NCBI RefSeq assembly: GCF_002102175.1
Contig: NZ_LQOX01000146.1
Coordinates: 1 to 64,000 of the forward strand
Direction: 5' to 3'
DNA: 64,000 bases
From: Mycobacterium gastri
GTDB lineage: Bacteria > Actinomycetota > Actinomycetes > Mycobacteriales > Mycobacteriaceae
In this document: positions 8,953 to 16,217 of the stretch, piece after piece
Numbering within the stretch: the first letter of the stretch is position 1
Layout: every line of letters starts with the position of its first letter
Translations under genes and position numbers: made by a program
The notes under the pieces: model-generated
Seen by the model: only the letters and a program-made list of their open reading frames with translations
What the model was told of the DNA's origin: nothing
Database searches by the model: none

Positions 8953-10331
8953 GGCGACCCGCTGACCTTTGCCCGATAGATCCGAGCCGCGGCTCTGGTG
9001 TGCCGGGGCACTCGGGCGTCGGTCAGCACGGTGCCGGCGAGCTGCGCGCCGGCCGAGCGCAGCGCGGTCAGCGCGTCGTTGAGTTCCTCGACGGTCGTGC
9101 GCCCCGCCCGCACCACCAACACCGTGGCCTGAACGCCGCCGGCCAGTAGGCCGGTGTCGGCCGTCGCCAGCACCGGCGGCCCGTCGACCACCATTCGGTC
9201 GAAACGCGACGACAAGTTGGCCAGCAGGGTGTCGATCACTTCCGGCAGATAGGCGCTGCAGGGCGAGGTCTCGCGGCGGACGAATCGAGACGCGAGGATG
9301 AACAGCTTCGAAATCGGCGTGGGTTTCACGGTTTCGGCGGCAATAGCGGGGTTGGCCAGCGCGTTGGCCAGTCCCTCCCCCGATTCGACCTTCAGCAAAC
9401 CGGCGATCACGGGTCGGCGGGTATCGCCTTCGACCAACAGAACGTCTTCGCCGAGTTCGGCAAGCGCCAGCGACAAGTTGAGTGCTGTCGTCGTGGTTCC
9501 TTCGCCGCCGAACGGCGCTGCCACCAACACGCGACGGGCCTCAGGTCCGATGGCCCTGAGCAGTCGAGCGCGCAAGCCGCGCACCGCGTCGTCGGCCGTG
9601 ACGTCGGTGCCGAATCGCGGTGTGGTGCCGTGCTTTCCGGGCAGCTCGGCCAACGTCGGCAGACCGGAAAGTTGTTCCAACTTCCCGCGGGTGCGGACGG
9701 TGCGATCGCTCGCCTCCCGGGTCAAGGCCACTGCGATGCCAAGCAGCGCCCCGGCGGTGAGTCCCATCGCCATGTTGCGCAGCGGCATCGGCCTGCTCGG
9801 ACGGCTGGGTATCTCGGGCTGCTTGACGACGATCGCTGTGGCCATCGGCAGCGGCTTCGGCGGCTGGGGTGCGTCCCGGCCCTGCGGACGCGCGTTCACA
9901 TCGAGGGTCGGGACCAGTGTGGCAAACGAATCGGCCATCGCTCCGGCGAGCAGCGCGGCCCGCTTGGGATCGGTATCGGTGACGGTGATCGTGAACAGCA
10001 TCGATTTCGGGGTGTACCTCACCTGGGTGTTGCTCACCAGGGTGTCGCCGCTGATCGGGAGTTGCAGCCGACTGACAGCGCGCTCTGCCACGGCACGCCC
10101 ACCGGCAATCTCGGCGTACGACGACAACCGGTCTTGTGCAGCCTGCCCGCCCCAGTACACCTCGGTGACGTCGGTCGCCCCGGCAATCGAGATGAGAACG
10201 GTGGCCGAGGACTGGTAAGCCTTGTTTTGGAAGAGGGTGACGGCTGCCGCGCCGGCCAGACAGGCCAGCAACGCGGCCGCGACGAGTTTCCAGCGTGTGT
10301 GGAGGGTCTGAACGAAGGTGCGGAAATCCAT
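8949..10331 (-). CDS. Wzz/PCP chain-length protein fused to a non-canonical BY-kinase-like ATPase domain
   Basis: A 460-residue protein with a membrane span at about 14-35, an extracytoplasmic Wzz-type region (about 36-185), a second span at about 186-205 and a cytoplasmic domain like bacterial tyrosine kinases (CpsD/Wzc-C). In the ATPase domain the Walker A position reads FGGEGTTTT (about 274-282), with threonine where the phosphate-binding lysine is expected. Walker A' reads LLVEGDTRRP, with Glu for the first Asp, while Walker B is canonical (MVVDGPP, about 380-386). The C terminus has a single tyrosine (IYRAKVSGSP) rather than a tyrosine cluster. It is the first gene of a GTGA-coupled operon with the Wzy-like and GT4 genes. 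The likely role is control of polysaccharide length; kinase activity is doubtful. Confidence 0.8.
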   Translation of the reverse strand: MDFRTFVQTLHTRWKLVAAALLACLAGAAAVTLFQNKAYQSSATVLISIAGATDVTEVYWGGQAAQDRLSSYAEIAGGRAVAERAVSRLQLPISGDTLVSNTQVRYTPKSMLFTITVTDTDPKRAALLAGAMADSFATLVPTLDVNARPQGRDAPQPPKPLPMATAIVVKQPEIPSRPSRPMPLRNMAMGLTAGALLGIAVALTREASDRTVRTRGKLEQLSGLPTLAELPGKHGTTPRFGTDVTADDAVRGLRARLLRAIGPEARRVLVAAPFGGEGTTTTALNLSLALAELGEDVLLVEGDTRRPVIAGLLKVESGEGLANALANPAIAAETVKPTPISKLFILASRFVRRETSPCSAYLPEVIDTLLANLSSRFDRMVVDGPPVLATADTGLLAGGVQATVLVVRAGRTTVEELNDALTALRSAGAQLAGTVLTDARVPRHTRAAARIYRAKVSGSP

Positions 10332-10563
10332 CCACTGCCCTTTCTTGACCCGATGCCATCCGAATAGGGCCCATACTGTTCACTGCGCACCCGCCGCACT
10401 GACCGCGAGCACATTATGCAGCATCGTCGTGCAACGTATCGTCAAGATCGCTGCGTACGGCCGAGGAATCGAAAATTTAGATGACGCCCGGTATGCCGCG
10501 CCGTGGCTCGCCTGCCTGGCAGGACAGGTAGGGAGTCGGTGAGCATAGCCTGGGATCCAAGCC

Positions 10564-11454
10564 GTGGCGGATGTTCACGCCCCGCAACCCCATAGCCGTG
10601 GCGGATACCCCTGGAAACCAGCCGCTGATCGCGAGGAAACACTGCTGAAGACAACACGAGTGCCCGTAGCACGTGCGGTCAAACGATGGCTCGCCCCGGC
10701 AGCGAAAGCTGTCGCGCCACGCTTGTTCTGGCGGCGGAAATACCGTTTGCTACAACGTCTGGGCCAATCCCGCCCGGACGTGCGGCTGGCGGCGTCGTTA
10801 TGCGATTCGGACCGCGTTTCGCTGGACATCGGAGCCGACGTCGGCGAGTTCACGATCGCGATGTTGGCGTCGTCGCGGTCGGTCATTGCGTTCGAGCCCC
10901 GGCCGGCCCAGGCCCGCGACCTGGCGGCCATGTTCGCTGCGGTCGGCGCCGCGGTGCGGGTCGAAGCCGTGGCGCTGTCGGACAAACCCGGCGTGACCGC
11001 CATGCGAGTCGTCGACTCCGAACCGGGCCGGAGCACGATCGACACCGACAACGTCCTCGGCGACGTGGATGGCAGCAGCATCCGGTGCATTTACGTGCCG
11101 GTCAAGCGCCTCGACGATCTGCAGCTGGATGACCTCGGCCTGATCAAGATCGATGTCGAGGGCCACGAACTGGCCGTGTTGCGCGGCGCCGCGGAAACGC
11201 TCAGGCGCAACCGGCCGACGATTCTGGTGGAAGCCGAGGAACGCCATCGCCCCAACGCCGTTGCCGAGATCACCGCGTTGTTGACCGGCTTCGGCTATGC
11301 GGGCTACTTCGAACTCGGTGACGCTTCGCTGCCGGTCGAGGAGTTCGACCCGACGCAACATCAGAACCCGGCAAACATCGGCGGCCTGGAGGACCTGTGG
11401 GCGGTCCACGGCGTCTACGTCAACAACTTCGTGTTCGCGCCTGCGGAGGGGTAA
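10564..11454 (+). CDS. FkbM-family methyltransferase
   Basis: A 296-residue FkbM-type SAM methyltransferase. Motif I is VSLDIGADVGEFT (about residues 85-97), followed by AFEPRP and the signature LGLIKIDVEGHELAVLRGA. The N-terminal 50 residues are basic and poorly conserved, so a later start is possible; GTG 10564 is simply the first in frame. The gene diverges from the chain-length gene across about 230 bases that should hold both promoters. A 12-base sequence (GCCGTGGCGGAT) occurs twice around the start, near 10561 and 10593. It marks the right end of the polysaccharide cluster. Confidence 0.78.
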   Translation: MADVHAPQPHSRGGYPWKPAADREETLLKTTRVPVARAVKRWLAPAAKAVAPRLFWRRKYRLLQRLGQSRPDVRLAASLCDSDRVSLDIGADVGEFTIAMLASSRSVIAFEPRPAQARDLAAMFAAVGAAVRVEAVALSDKPGVTAMRVVDSEPGRSTIDTDNVLGDVDGSSIRCIYVPVKRLDDLQLDDLGLIKIDVEGHELAVLRGAAETLRRNRPTILVEAEERHRPNAVAEITALLTGFGYAGYFELGDASLPVEEFDPTQHQNPANIGGLEDLWAVHGVYVNNFVFAPAEG

Positions 11455-11469
11455 GGCTCACACCCTGTG

Positions 11470-11497
11470 TCTGTGGAGCTAAGGGGATTCGAACCCC
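11470..11497. repeat. Duplicated 3' end of tRNA-Ala (putative attachment-site copy)
   Basis: These 28 bases are identical to 12692-12719, which contains the acceptor end and part of the T arm of the tRNA-Ala gene. No other part of the tRNA is present here. This is the pattern left when an element integrates at the 3' end of a tRNA gene and duplicates the crossover sequence at its far border. Confidence 0.85.
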
Positions 11498-11809
11498 GTG
11501 CCGATCCTGCGGAAATGGCCTCTGAGCTGGTGGTCTATGGGATTTTGTGTTGTTACGCGGATCCTCTGGGTGCTTGGGATATGCCCCGGCGTGTTACGCG
11601 ACGTAACGTTGCCGGCCCCAACTCACCCTCACCGAGGGGTCGCGATATGCCGCGTCGTCTCCGCGGGCTCGTGCCAGTAGCAGCGGAGCGCACCTCGCCG
11701 AGCGCGTACCAGTCATTCAGATCAATGTAGACGTTCTGGCAATCAGCCTCCGGCATGGCAACTCATGAACTAGTCCGCTATCAACCCGTTCCCACAGAGG
11801 AGGCTCAAC
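11498..11809. other. Intergenic stretch inside the att-framed segment
   Basis: About 310 bases with no supportable gene. Short overlapping frames have no recognisable protein features. A small inverted sequence (GTTACG.CGTAAC type) lies near 11594-11607. No integrase remnant could be recognised. Confidence 0.5.
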
Positions 11810-12097
11810 TTAGCGGCGGCGTGCTGGGTGGTGTTCGAAATACTCCACGAGGGCGCGGCGCACCAGCTCAGACTCCGAGTCGGCCTCGTGGTTCTTGACG
11901 CGGTGGCGCATTTCGATGCGGATAGCGGCGGGCAACCGCACCGGAAGTGCTGGAGTTTTGCCCTCGCTAGGCGTGCCTTTAGTAGGCCGCCCCATGCGGA
12001 GCGTTGCGCCGAGTTCCATCGGACCACGAACGGTGTATTCGCCGGCTTCGACGGCTCGGCTCATCTCTTCGTAGTCTTTGGCACTTCTCTTCGCCAT
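11810..12097 (-). CDS. Ribbon-helix-helix antitoxin-like protein
   Basis: A 95-residue protein. The C-terminal half (residues about 46-92) has the pattern of a ribbon-helix-helix DNA-binding domain: LPVRLPAAIRIEMRHRV, then SESELVRRALVEYF. The N-terminal part (AKDYEEMSRAVEAGEY) resembles antitoxin segments that wrap a partner. It starts with ATG at 12097, only 2 bases after the stop of the upstream gene. Its Shine-Dalgarno (GGAGAGGAG) lies within the end of that gene, so the two are coupled. It probably neutralises the product of 12100-12489 and represses the pair. The assignment rests on fold pattern and context only. Confidence 0.7.
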   Translation of the reverse strand: MAKRSAKDYEEMSRAVEAGEYTVRGPMELGATLRMGRPTKGTPSEGKTPALPVRLPAAIRIEMRHRVKNHEADSESELVRRALVEYFEHHPARRR

Positions 12098-12099
12098 GG

Positions 12100-12489
12100 T
12101 CAGATCTCCTCTCCTCGTCCGTATTGCGGGCCGATGTAGGGGCGTTGTGGCGACAGGTCGTCACGTAGGTCGATGATTCCGCCGGACATTTCGAAGACCT
12201 CGTGGGCCACGCGGGGTGTGAGGACCATAGCGTGGAACACCGCCCACGTGATGCCGCCTTCATCTTCGGCTGCGATCTCGAGCCAGGGTTCGTTTTGCAT
12301 CCCTCCGATGAACATGTAGGTGTCGGCGTCGGCGTAAGCGGTCGTGATGCCATACCGCAGAAGCGGATAGGAGATCACCGCGCGGATCTCATCGCCGGTG
12401 ATGCTGTGCTGCCAGGCGGTAGGAAGCGGTTTGATCCGCACCCCAATTAGTGTAATGCCCTTTTCGAGATAGTGCAATACACTTTCCAT
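12100..12489 (-). CDS. Putative toxin partner of the RHH protein (uncharacterised)
   Basis: A 129-residue protein that I do not recognise by name. Its core (HSITGDEIRAVISYP, then MFIGG, NEPWLEIAAED, VFHAMVLTP) follows the strand-helix-strand layout of small actinobacterial toxin-like proteins that pair with ribbon-helix-helix antitoxins. The first 20 residues may be a poor extension, and internal starts are possible. It is immediately upstream of, and coupled to, the antitoxin-like gene, giving toxin-first order. Both lie between the two copies of the tRNA-Ala end. No catalytic residues can be assigned with confidence. Confidence 0.55.
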   Translation of the reverse strand: MESVLHYLEKGITLIGVRIKPLPTAWQHSITGDEIRAVISYPLLRYGITTAYADADTYMFIGGMQNEPWLEIAAEDEGGITWAVFHAMVLTPRVAHEVFEMSGGIIDLRDDLSPQRPYIGPQYGRGEEI

Positions 12490-12691
12490 GACTTTACCAC
12501 TGCCATGTTGGGCGGCGGAATCTCAGCTAGCTCACGACTGCTGAAGCTAAGAGGAGCCGATCGGCGCAAGACGGACTGAGGAAACCAGATTCAAGTGCCG
12601 GTTTTTTGTTACAGGCGGTATTACTCCGACTGGGTGAGGACTGCTACGTAACAGCGGACCGAGGGTAAAAAGGGGACTTGAACTGCGGATT

Positions 12692-12719
12692 TCTGTGGAG
12701 CTAAGGGGATTCGAACCCC
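12692..12719. repeat. tRNA-proximal copy of the 28-base direct repeat
   Basis: Identical to 11470-11497. It covers the 3' terminal 24 bases of the minus-strand tRNA-Ala gene plus 4 bases beyond. Together the copies bracket about 1.2 kb. Confidence 0.85.
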
Positions 12720-12768
12720 TGACCTACTCGATGCGAACGAGTCGCGCTACCAACTGCGCCATAGCCCC
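12696..12768 (-). tRNA. tRNA-Ala (anticodon CGC)
   Basis: On the minus strand a 73-base cloverleaf can be drawn. The acceptor is GGGGCTA paired with TAGCTCC (one G-U). The anticodon stem is ACTCG/CGAGT around loop TTCGCAT, and the T loop is TTCGAAT closed by GGGG/CCCC pairs. The anticodon CGC reads GCG alanine codons. CCA is not encoded. Its 3' end faces the toxin-antitoxin cassette, as expected for an integration target. Confidence 0.92.
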
Positions 12769-12820
12769 TGATCGCTAGCAGGCTACCAGCCGCGGCTGCC
12801 GATGACCGAACCTGCCGGGG

Positions 12821-13966
12821 CTACTGACCCACGGCGCGCGGTAGATCGCGCGACCACCCGTAGTGCCGCATCGGGACCGCGCTGTCCAGGTGCTCGAAGA
12901 TCGGGTCCTCGTCGTCGATTTCCAGGACCACCGCGCCGGGGCGCCGCAGCCGCGACGGCACCACGTCGTAGTCGCGGTCATGGGTGTTCTCCACGCCAAC
13001 CCGTGCCCGCGCCATCCGATGCATCCGGCGACGACGGACCTTTTCCTCGATCCGGGTTTGCCGGCGCAAATAGGCCAGGTACAGGACCGTGACCGCGGTG
13101 GCGGTACCGCACAACCACCACGCCAGCGGCGTCACCTCGAAGGCCGCCACCGCCGAGCCCACCAGGACCAACGCCATCGCCATCAACATGCGCTTGCGAA
13201 ACGCGTACTTGCGCGCGCTCACCGCGGCGGCGGTCTTGGTGTCGAACCGGCGCCGCCGTGAGGCACCCGGGGTGAAACTCGCCGGCGTGTCATGGTCGGC
13301 CTGGGGATCCTCCGGCGGTTCCAAACCGGACGAGTCCTCGACGTATTCGTATTCGTCATCGACACGGGCGGCATGCTCCTGGTCGCCGGCCCGCGCGGCG
13401 AACAGTTCTGCGGTGTCGAGTTCAGACTCGTCAGCGGCGTCGTCCTCAATGGCGGGTTCGTCCGCAGCGGATCCGCCATCGACTGCCAGCGGCGTGGGCT
13501 CGGCCATTCGGGCGCTGGCCCCGACCGGAAGCGCCGCCGCGTTGTCCTCGACCACCTCGACGTCTAGGTAGTCCGGCCTGTCGACCTCGGTTTCGCGAGC
13601 CGCGCGCGCGGCACCGACTTTCGTGACGACCGCCCCCGGGCGGCTGGCTTCGTCGGCAACCTCGGTGTCCTTCGCCACGTCATGGACCGGAGCGGTGTCC
13701 TGATCCACGTCGTCTTCTGCCTGGCCGACGGGCTCGGTGCCCCCGTCTTCCTGGGGCTGCCAGTGGGGGTCGCTGCGATGACCGGCGGCGGGACCCGTGC
13801 GCTTGAGCAGCCTCGCGCTGGCACCGCCGTTGAGCACCCGGGTCGCCAGGGCGACGTCGCTGGTGCGCCGCACCGCGTCGCGTTTGCTGATGAGCATGGG
13901 TACCAGCACGAACAGCCAGAGCACCACGAGCGATATCCACAAGAGCGATTGCGGGATGCTTGGCAT
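12821..13966 (-). CDS. Rv0996-type membrane protein, likely GlpR (receptor of the gephyrin-like Glp)
   Basis: A 381-residue protein from ATG 13966. The N-terminal membrane segment is SLLWISLVVLWLFVLVPMLI (about 7-26). A long acidic disordered region follows (about 60-225). Two more hydrophobic segments (about 252-290) precede a basic patch and a short C-terminal domain ending at GWSRDLPRAVGQ. The order galU, moeA-like, rimJ, then this gene matches the corynebacterial cluster in which the homologous membrane protein GlpR recruits Glp, FtsZ and Wag31 for division and polar growth. That function is established for Corynebacterium and inferred here. The frame stays open to 14032, but ATG 13966 gives the natural membrane start. 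Confidence 0.72.
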   Translation of the reverse strand: MPSIPQSLLWISLVVLWLFVLVPMLISKRDAVRRTSDVALATRVLNGGASARLLKRTGPAAGHRSDPHWQPQEDGGTEPVGQAEDDVDQDTAPVHDVAKDTEVADEASRPGAVVTKVGAARAARETEVDRPDYLDVEVVEDNAAALPVGASARMAEPTPLAVDGGSAADEPAIEDDAADESELDTAELFAARAGDQEHAARVDDEYEYVEDSSGLEPPEDPQADHDTPASFTPGASRRRRFDTKTAAAVSARKYAFRKRMLMAMALVLVGSAVAAFEVTPLAWWLCGTATAVTVLYLAYLRRQTRIEEKVRRRRMHRMARARVGVENTHDRDYDVVPSRLRRPGAVVLEIDDEDPIFEHLDSAVPMRHYGWSRDLPRAVGQ

Positions 13967-14167
13967 GGTGACCTGCTCTCTTCGGTTCCGATCCCCGCGC
14001 GGCCCCATCGTTGGCCAACGCGGCCGGGTCATGCGCCCTGAAGCAATTACACACCTGTAATTTGCCTCTCACAAGCACCACGAGTCACACGTGTCGCGTC
14101 AGCCACAGTTTTCCCGACCAACGGTGGCTGGCCCGAGCCTTGCTGAACCGCACTTCGCGGCTCCCGG

Positions 14168-14821
14168 TCAGGGCAAACTCGCCAGGCCGGCGCGGATCAG
14201 CCTCGACACCACCGACCCGTCGACCTCTTCGATGGTGATCGCCACCAGCAGGTGGTCGCGCCACGCCGAGTCGACCTCGAGGTAACGGCGCAACAGCCCC
14301 TCCTCCCGAAAACCGACCTTTGCCAAAACGGCACGGCTGGCGGCATTCTCCGGACGCACGGTGGCCTCCACCCGATGCAGTCCTACCCGGCCGAAGCAGT
14401 GGTCGAGGCCCAGCGCCAAGGCTCCGGTGGCCACCCCGCCTCCGGTATGCATGCTCGGCACCCAGTAGCCGATCCAGGCCGATCGCAGCGCTCCGTGAGT
14501 GACGTTGCCAACGGTCAATTGACCGCAGAACTTCCCGTCGAGCTCGATGACGTAGGGCAGCATGCGGCCTTTGCGAGCCTCCGAACGCAGACCCGAACAC
14601 ACCGCCGGCCACGCGGCAACCGAATGCCGAATCGCCCAGTCACCTTCCGCGCTGGGCTCCCAGGGCTCCAGGTGGGCACGATCGGCCATCCGGATCCGGC
14701 TCCACTGCGCGCCGTCGCGCATCCGGACCGGTCGCAACCGGATCACTCCCGCCCGGACCCGCAGCGGCCCCACGTTCATCGGCCACCCGGGATGCCGGTA
14801 ACTCGAGCGCAACAGGTTCAC
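14168..14821 (-). CDS. rimJ: RimJ-type GNAT N-acetyltransferase
   Basis: A 217-residue GNAT-fold acetyltransferase of the RimJ/RimL group, which acetylates N-terminal amino groups of proteins such as ribosomal S5. Family marks include the long N-terminal lead IRLRPVRMRDGAQWSRIR, the acyl-CoA pyrophosphate loop around VPSMHTGGGVATGAL, and LHRVEATVRPENAASRAVLAKVGF near the C terminus. It starts with GTG at 14821, 21 bases after the moeA1 stop, and is co-directional with it. The target protein in mycobacteria is not known from sequence. Confidence 0.8.
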   Translation of the reverse strand: MNLLRSSYRHPGWPMNVGPLRVRAGVIRLRPVRMRDGAQWSRIRMADRAHLEPWEPSAEGDWAIRHSVAAWPAVCSGLRSEARKGRMLPYVIELDGKFCGQLTVGNVTHGALRSAWIGYWVPSMHTGGGVATGALALGLDHCFGRVGLHRVEATVRPENAASRAVLAKVGFREEGLLRRYLEVDSAWRDHLLVAITIEEVDGSVVSRLIRAGLASLP

Positions 14822-14842
14822 AAGAAGGTGCCGCGGTTGCGC

Positions 14843-16132
14843 CTAGCCGTGCTGAGCCAGGAAGGCGACGTCGACGATCTCCCCGGTGCGGATCTGCTCT
14901 GCCCCGGTGGGAACCACAACCAGACAGTTGGCCTCGGCCAGGGTGGCCAGCAGGTGTGACGATCCGCCCGCGGCCCCGCCCAGCGCCTGCACCAGGTACT
15001 CGCCACTGTCCTGATCGCGCATCAGCTGACCGCGCAGGTAACCCTTGCGCCCGGCCACCGAGGTAATCGGCGACAAGGTGCGGGCCTGCACAATCCGGCG
15101 CATCGGCTGCCGCTTGCCCAGCGACAGCCGGATCAGCGGCCGGACCATCACCTCGAAAACCACCAGCGCGCTGACCGGATTGGCCGGCAGCAGAAACATC
15201 GGAACCCGATCCCGCCCCAGCTGCCCGAACCCCTGGACAGATCCGGGATGCATCGCAACGCGGACGACTTCCATCTCGCCGAGTTCGGACAGCACCGCGC
15301 GCACCGCTTCGGCGGCCGCGCCGCCGACCCCGCCGGCGATCACCACCAGCTCCGCGCGGTTGAGCTGACCCTCCACGATCTCGCCGAGTTCCTTGGGGTT
15401 GTTGCTGACGATGCCGACCCGGTTCACCTCGGCCCCGGCATCCCGGCCGGCGGCGGCAAGGGCATAAGAGTTGACGTCGTATACCTGCCCGTTGCCCGGG
15501 GTCCGACAGATGTCGACCAGCTCGCCACCGACGGCCATGACCGACAGTCGCGGACGCGGGTGCACCAGCACCCGTTCCCGGCCGACCGCGGCCAGCAGCC
15601 CCACCTGCGCCGGGCCGATGATGGTGCCGGCCCGCACCGCGACGTCACCGGGCTGCACGTCGTCACCGGCATGGCGCACGTAGGCACCCGACGGCGCACC
15701 GCGCAGCACCCGCACCCGCGACATCCCACCGTCGGTCCACCGCAACGGCAGCACGGTGTCGGCCAAGGTGGGCAGCGGGGCCCCGGTCTGCACCCGGGCC
15801 GCCTGGCGCGGCTGCAGCCTCGTCGGTGTGCGCGCACCGGCTTCGATGGTGCCCATCACCGGCAGGGTCACCATGTCGCGATCGTCAAGAACGGCGTCGT
15901 CGGCGAACAGCTCGGTACCAGCGGCCCCGAGGTGTTGGCCGACACCCATCACGTCGACGCTGCGCACGGCGTAGCCGTCGATAGCGGCCTGGTCGAAACC
16001 GGGCAGCGGGCGCTCGGTCACCACTTCTTCGGCGCACATCAGACCCTGCGCCTCGGCAATGGCAACCCGGATCGGCCTCGGGGCTACCGCGGCGGCAGAT
16101 ATCCGGGCCTGCTGCTCCTCCACAGAACGCAC
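14843..16132 (-). CDS. moeA1: MoeA/gephyrin-like protein, probable Glp (degenerate molybdenum-insertion site)
   Basis: A 429-residue protein with the full MoeA domain order: MoeA_N with IDGYAV at about 51-56, the MoaB/MogA-like domain at about 190-330, and the C-terminal beta domain. Several signature sites are altered. The usual SGGVSxGxxD region reads AGGVGGAAAE (about 266-275), TGDEL reads VGGEL, PGKP reads PGSVQ and GLPGNP reads LLPANP. Loss of these makes molybdopterin adenylate processing unlikely. It fits corynebacterial Glp, a MoeA-fold protein that binds FtsZ and is partnered by GlpR, encoded two genes downstream. The start is GTG 16132. The molybdenum-cofactor name is kept only for locus identity. 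Confidence 0.8.
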   Translation of the reverse strand: MRSVEEQQARISAAAVAPRPIRVAIAEAQGLMCAEEVVTERPLPGFDQAAIDGYAVRSVDVMGVGQHLGAAGTELFADDAVLDDRDMVTLPVMGTIEAGARTPTRLQPRQAARVQTGAPLPTLADTVLPLRWTDGGMSRVRVLRGAPSGAYVRHAGDDVQPGDVAVRAGTIIGPAQVGLLAAVGRERVLVHPRPRLSVMAVGGELVDICRTPGNGQVYDVNSYALAAAGRDAGAEVNRVGIVSNNPKELGEIVEGQLNRAELVVIAGGVGGAAAEAVRAVLSELGEMEVVRVAMHPGSVQGFGQLGRDRVPMFLLPANPVSALVVFEVMVRPLIRLSLGKRQPMRRIVQARTLSPITSVAGRKGYLRGQLMRDQDSGEYLVQALGGAAGGSSHLLATLAEANCLVVVPTGAEQIRTGEIVDVAFLAQHG

Positions 16133-16217
16133 AGCGCGCCTTTCCGTCGAGCCAGGTGGGCGAGCTGGGCCCGATCACCCGGCTCGCCCCGAGCGCGGGT
16201 CGCCCCGCTCCGCCCGG

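Noticed and set aside
9298..10218. 306-codon plus-strand frame opposite the chain-length gene
   Set aside because: Serine/proline-rich shadow with no motif. The minus strand encodes a clear Wzz/ATPase protein with GTGA coupling to its neighbours.
12599..12690. Second tRNA-like sequence (GGGGACTTGAACTGCGG) left of tRNA-Ala
   Set aside because: A T-arm-like stretch can be imagined, but no acceptor or anticodon stem can be paired with it.
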